Source of the DNA: Actinocatenispora thailandica
Lineage (GTDB): Bacteria > Actinomycetota > Actinomycetes > Mycobacteriales > Micromonosporaceae
DNA: 64,000 nucleotides
NCBI RefSeq assembly: GCF_016865425.1
Contig: NZ_AP023355.1
Span: 3,842,198 to 3,906,197, forward strand
Reading direction: 5' to 3'
The translations under genes were made by a program, and so were the position numbers. Of this stretch, positions 18,710 to 27,567 are shown one piece after another; the first letter of the stretch is position 1, and each line of letters opens with the position of its first letter. The notes below the pieces were generated by a model that was given only the letters and a program-made list of their open reading frames with translations, had not been told where the DNA came from and did no database searches.

Positions 18710-19825
18710 CTACTTGATGCCGGCCTTCGCACAGTCGGACTTGTACTTGGCGGTGCAGATCTCCGACGGCTTCCAGTAGCCGTCCTTGACCACCGTCGAC
18801 TCGATGTTGTCGAACGTCACCGTGGTCGCCGGGACGATCTTCGCCGGCACCGTGACGGTGCCGTTGTTGACCGTGTCGCTGCCACCGGTCCACTTCTTGC
18901 CGGTGGCGACGTCGACCGCCATCTCGGCGGCGGCCTGCGCCTGCGGCTTGATCGACTTGTAGATCGTGGCGTACTGCTCACCGGTCAGGATCCGCTGGAT
19001 CCCGGCGAGCTCGGCGTCCTGCCCCGTCACCGGCGGCAGCGGGGTGACGTTCGCGGCCTTCAGCGCCGCGATCGCGCCACCGGCCATACCGTCGTTCGCG
19101 GCGTAGACCCCGATGATGTTCTTCTTGCCGACCTTGCTGATCGCGCCAGCGACCTCCTGCCGGGCCTGGTCCGGGCTCCAGTCCTGGGTGTCGTACTCGG
19201 CGCCCACGTTGACCTTGCCGTCCAGAACGCTGTGCATGCCCTTCTTGAAGTCGGGCGCGTTCGGATCGTCCGGCGAGCCGTTGACCAGGATCACCTTGCC
19301 GCGCTTCGGGCTGCCCTTGGCCGAGATGGCCTTCAGGAACGCCTCACCCTGCTGCTTGCCGATGTCGACGTTGTTGAACGACGAGTAGCCGGCGATCGGC
19401 CCCTGCGCGAGCCGGTCGTACGCGATGACCTTGACGCCCTGGTCGTGCGCCTTCTGCACCGAACTCTTGATCGACTTGTAGTCGACCGAGTCCAGGATCA
19501 GCACCTTGGCACCGGCCGCCAGGACCGCGTCGACCTGCTGGCGCTGGGTGTCGGCGTCCTGGTTGGCGTTCCGGTACTCGATGGTGCATTTCGGGCAGAG
19601 CTTCTTGATGTCCGCCGCCAGGAACGGGTGGTCGAACTTCTCGTACCGGGCGGTCTTGGACTCCGGCAGCAAGATGCCGATCTTGAAGCCCTTGTCGACG
19701 CTGAGTTTCTCGCCGCCGCTGCCGCCGCCGGCCTGCTTGGCCTTGCCGCACCCCGCGACGCCGATGGCGATCACGGCTACGGCGGCGACGGCGAGCCCGC
19801 GACGCAAGTAAGTCCTCACGTGCAC
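18710..19825 (-). CDS. Sugar ABC transporter substrate-binding lipoprotein (XylF-like)
   Basis: A 371-residue periplasmic-binding-protein type 1 protein with a signal peptide and lipobox VAGC. Two GTG codons (19825 and 19819) could serve; GGGAGG lies just upstream. The mature protein begins FKIGILLPESKTARYEKFD and has GAKVLILDSVD, VIAYDRLAQG and GVYAANDGMAGGAI, which match xylose-type binding proteins more than ribose-type ones. First gene of the import operon. Ligand identity (xylose or another pentose/hexose) is inferred from the overall family only. Confidence 0.9.
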   Translation of the reverse strand: MHVRTYLRRGLAVAAVAVIAIGVAGCGKAKQAGGGSGGEKLSVDKGFKIGILLPESKTARYEKFDHPFLAADIKKLCPKCTIEYRNANQDADTQRQQVDAVLAAGAKVLILDSVDYKSIKSSVQKAHDQGVKVIAYDRLAQGPIAGYSSFNNVDIGKQQGEAFLKAISAKGSPKRGKVILVNGSPDDPNAPDFKKGMHSVLDGKVNVGAEYDTQDWSPDQARQEVAGAISKVGKKNIIGVYAANDGMAGGAIAALKAANVTPLPPVTGQDAELAGIQRILTGEQYATIYKSIKPQAQAAAEMAVDVATGKKWTGGSDTVNNGTVTVPAKIVPATTVTFDNIESTVVKDGYWKPSEICTAKYKSDCAKAGIK

Positions 19826-19872
19826 GAAACCTCCCTGACACAGGCCGCCCTCACGCGGCCAAGTTCACGACA

Positions 19873-19900
19873 GTCAACCGCTATGTGGTGCCGCCGTCAA
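19873..19900 (-). promoter_or_regulatory. Repeated TTGAC boxes upstream of the sugar ABC operon
   Basis: On the reverse strand TTGACG (19900-19895) and TTGACT (19877-19872) are spaced 23 bp apart. Either could be a -35 element; no good -10 is obvious. They may instead be direct-repeat operator half-sites for the adjacent ROK regulator. Confidence 0.25.
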
Positions 19901-19965
19901 TAAGTGAAGATGGATCGGCGCAAAACCGCGCCCATTCGTTATCTACCCGAACAGTGGCCCGGTCA

Positions 19966-21177
19966 TCAGCCCGAACGCGGTCCACCGCCGGCGGCCACCC
20001 CGACCGCCTGGTCGGTCTCGGCCATCGCCAACGCCAACGCACCCAGCACCTCCGCACGGGCACCCAGCGTGCCCGGCAGCACCCGGAGCTGCCGGGCGGC
20101 GCTCGGAATCGCGTACCGCGCCACCGACTCCTGCAACGGCGCGATCAGCAACTCACCGGCCGCGGCCAGGTCACCACCGATGATCGCGCACCGGGGGTTC
20201 AACAGGTTGCACAATGCCGCCACGCCCACTCCAAGGTGACGACCCATGTCGGCGAGCACCCGCCGGCAACCCGGATCACCCTCGTGCGCGAGCCGGATCG
20301 CCCGGGCCACCGTCACGTCCTCGCCGTGGCTGTCGCGCAGCAGCGACAGCAGGTACTTCGCGTTCGCCTGGGTCTCCAGGCAGCCGCGGTTGCCGCACCG
20401 GCACACCGGCCCGGACTCGTCGAGCGTGATGTGCCCGATCTCGCCGGCCGTACCGCCGGCACCGTGATAGATCCGGCCGCCGAGCACCAGCCCGGCGCCG
20501 ATGCCGGTGGAGACCTTCAGGTACACCAGGTCGCCCTGGTCCCGGCCGGCCCCGAACACCAGCTCGCCCAGCGCGCCCAGGTTGGCGTCGTTGTCCGCGT
20601 GCACCGGCAGGTCGACCCGGCGCTGCAGGGCCTCCTTGGGCCGCACCCCGATCCAGCCGGGCAGCAGCGCGCTGGAACCGATCTCGCCGGTGTCCACGTC
20701 GATCGGGCCGGGCACCCCCAGCCCGACGGCGAGCACCCGGTCGCGGCCGGCACCGGCCCGCCGCAGCAGCGTGTCGATCAGCTCCTGGGCCCGGTCCAGC
20801 GCCTGCTCGGCGGACGTGTCCACATCGGCGGGCACCGCGTCGGAGGCGAGGACCCGGTGGGACAGGTCGCCGACCGCGACCCGCAGGTGCGAGTGGCCGA
20901 AGTCGACGCCGACCACCAGCCCGGTGGACCGGCTCAACGCCACCCGGCGCACCCGCCGACCGCCGGCCGAGCCGGTCCGCACCTCCACCGCGCCACCGTC
21001 GGCCAGCTCGTGCACGATGTTGGAGACCGTCGCGGCGGACAGCCCGGTCCGGCGGGAGATCTCGGCCTGGCTGAGCGCTCCGGCGTCGCGCACCGCCCGC
21101 AGCACCCGGGTCACGTTCGCCCGGTGCAGCGAGGACTGGGACCCCGGTGGATGGACATCGGCGCCACGGCCAGGCAT
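19966..21177 (-). CDS. ROK family transcriptional regulator (XylR-like)
   Basis: A 403-residue regulator. ATG 21177 has GGGAG 6 nt upstream. Residues ~15-70 form a winged HTH (ALSQAEISRRTGLSAATVSNIV). The rest is a ROK sugar-kinase-like domain with GVDFGHSHLRVAVGD, the GEIGHI motif and the Cys/His zinc motif CRCGNRGCLET. ROK regulators bind a sugar and release DNA. The gene lies 140 bp upstream of the xylose-type importer on the same strand, which makes it the likely local repressor; a DNA site may be the inverted repeat at 21236-21258. Confidence 0.92.
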   Translation of the reverse strand: MPGRGADVHPPGSQSSLHRANVTRVLRAVRDAGALSQAEISRRTGLSAATVSNIVHELADGGAVEVRTGSAGGRRVRRVALSRSTGLVVGVDFGHSHLRVAVGDLSHRVLASDAVPADVDTSAEQALDRAQELIDTLLRRAGAGRDRVLAVGLGVPGPIDVDTGEIGSSALLPGWIGVRPKEALQRRVDLPVHADNDANLGALGELVFGAGRDQGDLVYLKVSTGIGAGLVLGGRIYHGAGGTAGEIGHITLDESGPVCRCGNRGCLETQANAKYLLSLLRDSHGEDVTVARAIRLAHEGDPGCRRVLADMGRHLGVGVAALCNLLNPRCAIIGGDLAAAGELLIAPLQESVARYAIPSAARQLRVLPGTLGARAEVLGALALAMAETDQAVGVAAGGGPRSG

Positions 21178-21235
21178 GCGTGCTCCCTGCGTCCAGCCGG
21201 TACCCCGGAGCGCGAGGGACCGGCACGGAGTTTCG

Positions 21236-21258
21236 GCTTCGAGTACAAGAACTGAAGC
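21236..21258. promoter_or_regulatory. Inverted repeat upstream of the ROK regulator
   Basis: GCTTC-N13-GAAGC, with inner bases extending the symmetry (CTTCgAGT ... ACTGAAG, one gap). It lies 59 bp before the ROK start in the divergent gap with the HAD gene and could be an autoregulatory operator. Confidence 0.3.
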
Positions 21259-21372
21259 TATGGTGCGCCTGAGACACGTACATCCGTCAAGAGGCGAATC
21301 CGAACCGACGCCTACGGCGCACCCGTGCGGCAGCTCACTCCCGGCGACGAACGAGTAGCGGTAACCGGCCGG

Positions 21373-21378
21373 TAACGT
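21373..21378 (+). promoter_or_regulatory. -10 box of a probable leaderless HAD mRNA
   Basis: TAACGT lies 7 nt before GTG 21386, the distance expected if transcription starts on the start codon. No ribosome site precedes this GTG, nor the alternative GTG at 21377. Confidence 0.4.
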
Positions 21379-21385
21379 GGGCCCG

Positions 21386-22027
21386 GTGGAGCTGATCGCC
21401 GACGCGCTGCTGTTCGACCTCGACGGCACCCTGGTCGACTCGACGCCGGCGGTGATCCGGTCCTGGACCGCCTGGGCCGCCGAACGCGGCATCACCGAAA
21501 CGCAGTTCGCCGCCATCGAGACGCACGGGCGCACCTCGCGCTCGATCGTGGCCGACCTGGTGCCCGCCGACCAGGTCGACGCCGCCGACGCCCGCATCCA
21601 GCAGCTGGAACTCGCCGACCTGTCCGGGGTGACGGCGCTGCCCGGCGCCGCCGAGCTGCTGACCCGACTCGACCCGGCCCGCTGGGCGGTCGTCACCTCC
21701 GGGGTCCGCCGGCTCGCCGCCGCCCGGCTGACCGCCGCCGGGCTGCCCACCCCGCGCGTCCTGGTCAGCGCCGACGACGTGCGACGCGGCAAGCCCGACC
21801 CGGAGCCATACCTGGCCGGCGCGGCGGCACTGGGCATCGCACCGCAACGCTGCGTGGTGGTCGAGGACGCGCCGGCCGGCCTGACCGCCGCCCGCGCCGC
21901 CGGCATGGCCACCGTCGCGGTGACCGGTACGCACCGGCCGGAGGAGCTGAAGGCCGACCTGGTGCTGCCCGGTCTCGGTCAGCTGTCGGTGACCGGTAGC
22001 GACCGGTTCGTGCTCACCGCCGCCTGA
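21386..22027 (+). CDS. HAD-superfamily phosphatase
   Basis: A 213-residue HAD subfamily IA hydrolase (216 if it starts at GTG 21377). The nucleophile motif is LLFDLDGTLVDS at the N-terminus, motif II is VVTSG, the Lys is in RRGKPDPEPYL and motif III reads VVVEDAPAGLTAA. The cap domain has the EAR-equivalent THGRTS. Close relatives are sugar-phosphate or glycerol-3-phosphate phosphatases, so a small phosphometabolite is likely; the substrate is unknown. GTG 21386 was preferred because of the -10 box 7 nt upstream. Divergent from the ROK gene. Confidence 0.85.
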   Translation: MELIADALLFDLDGTLVDSTPAVIRSWTAWAAERGITETQFAAIETHGRTSRSIVADLVPADQVDAADARIQQLELADLSGVTALPGAAELLTRLDPARWAVVTSGVRRLAAARLTAAGLPTPRVLVSADDVRRGKPDPEPYLAGAAALGIAPQRCVVVEDAPAGLTAARAAGMATVAVTGTHRPEELKADLVLPGLGQLSVTGSDRFVLTAA

Positions 22028-22193
22028 CCGGCGACGCCGCCGGACCGGGGTCGCCGGTCTGGTCGGGGCCGCCGACATCGGCTACGCTGCGGCAACACCG
22101 CGTGAGCGGCGGCAGCCGGACATGCGGAACATCCCCTGACCGCTGCGCCGCGCCGAGGGCGGGCCAGGCACCACCGAGAGGGCCAGCCGACCC

Positions 22194-22846
22194 ATGTCCG
22201 ATGCCCTGACCATCCAACTGCCCGCGCTGGGCGTGCACCTGCGGCACGGCGTGAAACATCTGCTGGAAGCCACGCTGATCCCGCTCGGGCTGTTCTACCT
22301 GGTGATGGCGCTGGTGGGGCTGCACGGCGCGCTGTTCACCGCGCTCGGCTGGTCGCTCGCGGCACTGACCTGGCGGCTGGCCACCCGGCGGCCGATCCCG
22401 ACGCTGCTCGCGTTCATGACCGCCCTGCTGGTGGTGCGCACCGCCGTGGGATACGTCACCAACAGCGTGTTCCTCTACTTCCTGTCCCCCTCGCTGCAGG
22501 ACTTCGTGATCGGCATCGCGTTCCTTGCGCTGCTGCCATTCGGCAAGTCGCTGATCGCCCGGCTCGCCGCCGACTTCTGCGTCTTCCCGGCCGAACTGAC
22601 CGACAACCCCGGGTGCGGCGGTTCTTCCACCAGGTCTCGGTGCTGTGGTCGTCGGTGTTTCTCAGTTGTGGCGGGTTGACGCTGTGGATGCTCGCCAGCA
22701 CCAGCCTCGGCAGCTACCTGCTGATCGGCACCGCCGCCTCGTACTCGATGATCGGTGTCGCGATCGTCGTCTCGCTGCTGTGGTTCCGCCGCTCGCTCGG
22801 CCGCGAGGGCATCCGGCTGCACCTGCCGTTTCGCGCGACGGCCTGA
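22194..22846 (+). pseudogene. VC0807-like multi-helix membrane protein, one frameshift
   Basis: Six or so hydrophobic helices with few polar loops, resembling the uncharacterised VC0807 family (tentative). The frame starting at ATG 22194 runs to PAELTDNP and then turns into nonsense. The continuation (VRRFFHQVSVLW, then GSYLLIGTAASYS and a final RRSLGREGIRLHLP) is one frame back, ending at 22846. Adding one base at the CCCCGGG run (22607-22613) restores a ~218-residue protein. The pattern matches the other homopolymer breaks in the window, so the gene is probably intact in the organism. Confidence 0.65.
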
Positions 22847-22870
22847 GCGCGGCGGCCGCCGGCGCGGCGC

Positions 22871-23404
22871 TCAGCCGACCAGCTCCGACCAGAACGGTAC
22901 GGTCGGACGCGCTCCGGCGGATGCCTCGGCCGGGTCCACCCCGCCGAACTCGGCCCGCAGGTAGCGGGCCAGGTCGGCGCCGTAGACGACGATGTCGGTC
23001 TGGTGCATCGACAGCACCGGGTGGCCGGCCGGGCCACCGACCCCCGGCAGGTACCGGTGCGAGTAGATCGGCACCAGCGGCGGCGCGGCGCGCAGCTCGC
23101 CACGGGCCACCGCCAACGCGTCCGCGGTGCCCACCGGTCGCGGCCCCCACCCCGGATACCAGAACCCGCCGTGTTCGACGTCGAACAGGACTCCGGCCAC
23201 CGGCCAGCCGAGGCGATCCCGCAGTTCCTCCGGATCGCCGTTGCGCCAGTCCGGGAAGCCGCGGCCGACCGGGAGCGCGGCGCCGAGCAGGGCGCGGTGG
23301 TCGGCAGCGAACCGGAAGCCGTACCGCGCCTCGACCGCGGCCAGCTCCGCCTCGGTCAGCCCCGGCGCCAGCGGGGCCGGCAGCAGCGTGGCCGGATCGG
23401 TCAC
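22871..23404 (-). CDS. SMI1/KNR4-like protein
   Basis: A 177-residue soluble protein starting at GTG 23404 in a GTGA overlap with the upstream RNA methyltransferase gene. The N-terminal LTEAELAAVEARYGFRFAAD followed by FPDW and LFDVEHGGFWYPGWG fits the SMI1/KNR4 (SUKH) fold. Some SUKH proteins are toxin immunity factors and others are housekeeping. No toxin gene is nearby, and the tight coupling to the methyltransferase argues for a conserved cellular role, unknown. Confidence 0.7.
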   Translation of the reverse strand: MTDPATLLPAPLAPGLTEAELAAVEARYGFRFAADHRALLGAALPVGRGFPDWRNGDPEELRDRLGWPVAGVLFDVEHGGFWYPGWGPRPVGTADALAVARGELRAAPPLVPIYSHRYLPGVGGPAGHPVLSMHQTDIVVYGADLARYLRAEFGGVDPAEASAGARPTVPFWSELVG

Positions 23405-24678
23405 CGCGCCTGTCCCGGTTCGAACAGCGCGATGCACTCCAGATGCTGGGTCATCGGGAACGCGTCGAAGCCGCGCAGCTGGCTCAACCGCCAGCCCAGC
23501 CCGGCGAAGGTGGCGGTGTCACGGGCCAGCGCCGCCGGATCGCAGGCGACGTAGCAGACCGCGCGCGGCGACGTGGCGACGATCTGCTCCACCACGGTAC
23601 GGCCAGCGCCGGAGCGCGGCGGGTCCAGCAGCACCAGGTCGGCGGCGCCGAGCGACGGCAGTACCCGTTCGACCCGGTCGGCGCGGACCTCGACCTGGGG
23701 CAGCTCGCGCACGTTGTGGCGGGCGGCGTCGGCCGCACCCCCGTGCGACTCGACCAGCGTCACCGACCCGTCGGTACCGACCGCGCGGCCCAGCGCGACG
23801 GCGAACAGTCCGGCCCCGCCGTACAGGTCGTAGGCACGGTCGCCGGCGCGCGGCGCGAGCAGGTCCAGCGCGGTGGTCGCGAAGGTGTCCGCGGCTGCCG
23901 GGTGTACCTGCCAGAACGCCTCGGCGGGCAACTCGAACTCGGTGCCGATGGCCCGTTCGGTCACCGTGGCCCCGCCGTACACCAGCCGGGTCACCGTCCG
24001 GCCGCGCGACTGCCGGCGACGGTTGGCGCGGCGCCCGGCACCGGCGGGCAGCTCGCGATGCTCCAGGACGGCGGGGTCGCCGGCGGTGGAGGACACCACG
24101 CTCAGCTCGCTGCCCGGTGGCCAGCGGCGATCGGTGACCGGCAGCTCCCGTACCGCCGGGGTGGCGATCGGGCAGCCGTCGATCTCGACGATGCGATGCG
24201 AGCGGTGCACCCGCAGGCCGGCGCGGCCGGCCCGGTCCACCGCGTACCGCACCCGGGTGCGCCAGTCGAGCGGCCCGCCGGGCAGCTCGGCCACCGTGAT
24301 CTCCAGCGCCGCCACCTGCTCCTCGGTGAGCGTGCCCAGCCGTACCAGCAGCTCGGCGACGACGTCGGCCTTCAGCCGGCGCTGCGCCGCCGGGGTCGCG
24401 TGCTGCCAGTCGCACCCGCCGCACCTGCCCGGCCCCGCGTACCGGCAGGGCGGCGGGACCCGGTCGGCGGAGGCGGTGTGCACCCGTACCGCGTCCGCGC
24501 GCAGGTAGCCGCGCCTCGCCTCGGTGACGGTGGCGTCGACGACCTCGCCCGGCAGGGCGTGCCGGACGAACACCACCTGGCCCTCGTACCGGGCGACGCA
24601 GTGGCCGCCGGCCGCGACCTTGCCGACCGTCAGCCGCAGCGTGTCACCGACCGACGGGCCGGCCGGCGGCGCGGTCAC
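23401..24678 (-). CDS. TRAM-domain class I SAM-dependent RNA methyltransferase (TrmA/RlmD-like)
   Basis: A 425-residue RNA uracil-C5 methyltransferase family member starting at GTG 24678 (GTGA overlap with the transporter gene). Residues ~8-65 form a TRAM RNA-binding domain (VGKVAAGGHCVARYEGQVVF). Then comes CRYAGPGRCGGCDW, Cys residues that in RlmD-type enzymes bind an iron-sulfur cluster. The Rossmann part has AYDLYGGAGLFAVAL and LLDPPRSGAG. The catalytic loop reads YVACDPAALARD where most members have SCNP; the nucleophilic Cys is kept. Equivalent to Rv2689c by position. Target base (rRNA or tRNA) not deducible. Confidence 0.9.
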   Translation of the reverse strand: MTAPPAGPSVGDTLRLTVGKVAAGGHCVARYEGQVVFVRHALPGEVVDATVTEARRGYLRADAVRVHTASADRVPPPCRYAGPGRCGGCDWQHATPAAQRRLKADVVAELLVRLGTLTEEQVAALEITVAELPGGPLDWRTRVRYAVDRAGRAGLRVHRSHRIVEIDGCPIATPAVRELPVTDRRWPPGSELSVVSSTAGDPAVLEHRELPAGAGRRANRRRQSRGRTVTRLVYGGATVTERAIGTEFELPAEAFWQVHPAAADTFATTALDLLAPRAGDRAYDLYGGAGLFAVALGRAVGTDGSVTLVESHGGAADAARHNVRELPQVEVRADRVERVLPSLGAADLVLLDPPRSGAGRTVVEQIVATSPRAVCYVACDPAALARDTATFAGLGWRLSQLRGFDAFPMTQHLECIALFEPGQAR

Positions 24679-26696
24679 CGGCGCAGCACCAGGTCGTCGG
24701 CGGAGCCCGGGTCGTCGCCGTCGCCGCCGGGGCGGCGGGCCACGCCGCGCCGGACCCGGCGGGCGTCCTCCCGGTTCTCGGTGGACACCAGCTGCCACGG
24801 CACGCTGGTGACCATCACCCCCGGCTCGAACAGCAGCCGCGCCTTGATCCGCAGCGCGCTCTGGTTGTGCAGCAGGTGCTCCCACCACTTGCCGACGACG
24901 TACTCCGGGATGAACACGGTGACCACGTCGCGCGGCGAGGTGCGGCGCATGTTCTGCACGTAGGAGATGATCGGGCGGGTGATCTCCCGGTACGGCGAGT
25001 CGATCACGGTCAGCGGCACCGGCAGGTCGCGCTCGTCCCACTCGGTCTGCAGCCGGCGGGTGTCCGCGTCGTCGACGTTGACGGTCACCGCGGTCAGCGT
25101 GTCCGGTCGGGTCGCCCGGGCGTACTGGACGGCCCGCAGGGTCGGTAGGTGCAGCTGGCTGACCAGCACGACCGCATGGTTGCGGGCCGGCAGCACGGCG
25201 CGCTCGTCCGGCGGCGCGAGCTCCCGGGCCACCTTGTCGTAGTGCCGCCGGATGCCGAGCATCAGCAGGTAGATGACCGCCATCGCGGCGATCGAGATCC
25301 ACGCACCGTGGGTGAACTTGGTGGCCAGCACCAGGATCAGCACGAACCCGGTCATGAACGCGCCGAACCCGTTGATGGCCCGGGACCGGTACATCCGGCG
25401 GCGGGCCATCGGGTCGCGCTCGGTGCGCAGCAGCCGGTTCCAGTGCCGGAGCATGCCGCTCTGCGACACCGTGAACGAGACGAACACGCCGACGATGTAC
25501 AGCTGCACGAGGCGGGTCTCGCTGGCCCGGAAGGCGGCGATCAGGCCCCCGGCGAACACGGCCAGGAACAGGATCCCGTTCGAGTACGCCAGGCGGTCGC
25601 CGCGGGTGTGCAGCTGCCGCGGCAGGTAGCGGTCCTGCGCCAGGATCGAGCCCAGCATCGGGAAGCCGTTGAACGCGGTGTTGGCGGCCAGGAACAGGAT
25701 CAGCGCGGTCAGCGCGGTCACCAGGAACACCGCCGGCGCGAAGCTGCTGAACGCCGCCTCGGCCAGTTGCACCGTCACCGTCTTCTGCACGTACCCGTGG
25801 GGTGCCCCGACGAGTTGCCGGGCCGGGTCGTCGACGTACTTGAGGCCGGTGAGCCGGGCCAGCAGGGTGATCCCGAAGAACATGCTGATCGCCAGGCAGC
25901 CCAGGATCAGCAGGGTGGTCGCGGCGTTCCGGCTCTTCGGCGGCTTGAACGCCGGTACGCCGTTGGCGATCGCCTCCACCCCGGTCAGCGCGGCCGAGCC
26001 CGAGGAGAACGCTCGGACCAGCAGGAACACGAACGGGAAGCCGATGAAGACGTGCTCTGGCCGCAACCCGAACCCGCTGCTCGGTGTGTGCAGGTCCTGC
26101 CCGAGCACCAGGATCCGGAACAGCCCGAAAAGCACCATGAACAGGATGGCGCCGACGAACAGGTACGTCGGGATCGCGAACGCCATGCCGGACTCGCGCA
26201 GCCCGCGCAGGTTCATCGCGACCAGCACCACCACCACGCCGAGCGCGAACAGCACCCGGTGCTCGCCGACGAACGCGACCGCGGAGCCGAGGTTGTTCAC
26301 CCCCGAGGAGACCGACACCGCCACGGTCAGCACGTAGTCCACCAGCAGCGCGCTCGCCACGACCAGCCCGAACGGCCGGCCGTGGTTGACCGTGGCCACC
26401 TCGTAGTCGCCGCCGCCGGACGGGTAGGCGTGCACGTTCTGCCGGTAGCTGAACACCACGGTCATCAGCACGACGACGATCACCAGCGCCACCCACGGCG
26501 CGTACACGTACGCCGCCGCCCCGCCGGCCGACAGCGTCAGCAGGATCTCGCCCGGTGCGTACGCGACGCTCGACAGCGGGTCGGACGCGAACACCGGCAG
26601 CGCGATGCGTTTCGGCAGCAGCGTGTGCTGGAGACGGTCGGACCGGAACGGCCGCCCGACCAGCAGCCGTTTGATCAGCGACGTCGGAGGAGTCAC
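24675..26696 (-). CDS. KimA-like potassium uptake permease (APC/KUP superfamily)
   Basis: A 673-residue protein with about twelve membrane helices (residues ~30-480) and a ~170-residue cytoplasmic universal-stress-like C-terminal domain. It matches Bacillus subtilis KimA (YdaO) along its length: SLIKRLLVGRP, ASDPLSSVAY (Asp39), FSYRQNVHAYPSGGGDY, LLVDYVLTVAVSVSSG (Asp120), SSGSAALTGVEAIANG and the C-terminal WWEHLLHNQSALRIK. The two Asp residues align with ones needed for K+ transport in KimA. Many annotations would say only APC amino-acid permease. It is divergent from two RCK genes, which supports a potassium role. Start ATG 26696. Confidence 0.85.
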   Translation of the reverse strand: MTPPTSLIKRLLVGRPFRSDRLQHTLLPKRIALPVFASDPLSSVAYAPGEILLTLSAGGAAAYVYAPWVALVIVVVLMTVVFSYRQNVHAYPSGGGDYEVATVNHGRPFGLVVASALLVDYVLTVAVSVSSGVNNLGSAVAFVGEHRVLFALGVVVVLVAMNLRGLRESGMAFAIPTYLFVGAILFMVLFGLFRILVLGQDLHTPSSGFGLRPEHVFIGFPFVFLLVRAFSSGSAALTGVEAIANGVPAFKPPKSRNAATTLLILGCLAISMFFGITLLARLTGLKYVDDPARQLVGAPHGYVQKTVTVQLAEAAFSSFAPAVFLVTALTALILFLAANTAFNGFPMLGSILAQDRYLPRQLHTRGDRLAYSNGILFLAVFAGGLIAAFRASETRLVQLYIVGVFVSFTVSQSGMLRHWNRLLRTERDPMARRRMYRSRAINGFGAFMTGFVLILVLATKFTHGAWISIAAMAVIYLLMLGIRRHYDKVARELAPPDERAVLPARNHAVVLVSQLHLPTLRAVQYARATRPDTLTAVTVNVDDADTRRLQTEWDERDLPVPLTVIDSPYREITRPIISYVQNMRRTSPRDVVTVFIPEYVVGKWWEHLLHNQSALRIKARLLFEPGVMVTSVPWQLVSTENREDARRVRRGVARRPGGDGDDPGSADDLVLRR

Positions 26697-26739
26697 GGGT
26701 GCCTAGCGTACGGCCCGATCGCGCGGGACGCTCCCCGAG

Positions 26740-26762
26740 GACCCGCGTGTCTGACGCGGGTC
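26740..26762. promoter_or_regulatory. Inverted repeat between KimA-like and RCK genes
   Basis: Exact 9-bp arms GACCCGCGT and ACGCGGGTC with a 5-nt spacer, in the 194-bp divergent gap. It is placed 44 bp upstream of the transporter start, so it may be an operator acting on one or both directions. It could also fold in RNA. Confidence 0.45.
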
Positions 26763-26890
26763 GGTCCCCGGGTACGCGACCGCGCCAGGTACGGTGCGTC
26801 GGGCGGCGGCGCGGGACCCGCACGGGCGCCGGCGGCAGGCGGATACTCGATCGTGGGCGGCGGCGAGCAGCCGTGGAAGGCGGGAGGCCG

Positions 26891-27559
26891 ATGCACGTCG
26901 TGATCATGGGATGCGGCCGGGTCGGTTCGACCCTGGCGCACAGCCTGGAGGCGCGCGGCCATTCGGTCGCGGTGATCGACCAGAACGCGGACGCGTTCCG
27001 CCGGCTCGGCGACGAGTTCGGCGGCGTGACGGTCAACGGCACCGGTTTCGATCAGGACGTGCTCGTCGAGGCCGGGATCGAGCGCGCCGACGCGTTCGCG
27101 GCGGTCTCGTCCGGCGACAACTCGAACATCATCGCCGCCCGGGTCGCCCGCGAGACGTTCGGTGTCAGCAGCGTGGTCGCCCGCATCTACGACCCGCGCC
27201 GGGCCGAGGTGTACGAGCGGCTCGGCATCCCCACCGTCGCCACGGTGCGCTGGACCGCCGATCGGATCCTGCGACACATGCTTCCCGAGGGGCACGTCGA
27301 GATGTGGCGGGAACCGACCAACACGGTGGCGATCATCGAGGCGGCACTGGATCCCGGCTGGGTCGCGCACCCGGTCCGCGCGCTGGAGGAGGCGACCGGC
27401 GCCCGGGTGGCCTACCTGATGCGCTTCGGGATCGGCACCCTGCCCACCGCGTCCACCGTGCTGCAGGACGGCGACCAGGTGTTCTTCCTGGTCACCGACG
27501 ACATGCAGGACACCGTGACCGCCACCGCCGGGGCGGCACCGGCCGAGTCGGCGCACTAG
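26891..27559 (+). CDS. TrkA/RCK-family potassium channel regulator 1
   Basis: A 222-residue cytoplasmic protein with an N-terminal RCK domain (MHVVIMGCGRVGSTLA dinucleotide-binding motif, AVIDQN acidic residue at strand 2 end, GDNSNIIAARVA) and a C-terminal RCK_C domain. ATG 26891 has GGGAGG upstream. Such proteins gate K+ transporters in response to nucleotides. It is followed 8 bp later by a second RCK protein; the pair corresponds to ceoB/ceoC (Rv2691-Rv2692). The adjacent KimA-like transporter is the obvious candidate partner, although classical partners are TrkH/KtrB, which are absent here. Confidence 0.9.
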   Translation: MHVVIMGCGRVGSTLAHSLEARGHSVAVIDQNADAFRRLGDEFGGVTVNGTGFDQDVLVEAGIERADAFAAVSSGDNSNIIAARVARETFGVSSVVARIYDPRRAEVYERLGIPTVATVRWTADRILRHMLPEGHVEMWREPTNTVAIIEAALDPGWVAHPVRALEEATGARVAYLMRFGIGTLPTASTVLQDGDQVFFLVTDDMQDTVTATAGAAPAESAH

Positions 27560-27567
27560 GAGTGACC

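Noticed and set aside
26697-26890. A c-di-AMP ydaO-type riboswitch upstream of the KimA-like gene
   Set aside because: I could not find the conserved riboswitch segments; only an inverted repeat is present.
23401-27042. A single 1213-codon reverse frame spanning methyltransferase and transporter
   Set aside because: Only the last 425 codons are the methyltransferase; the rest is a shadow of the KimA-like gene in another frame.
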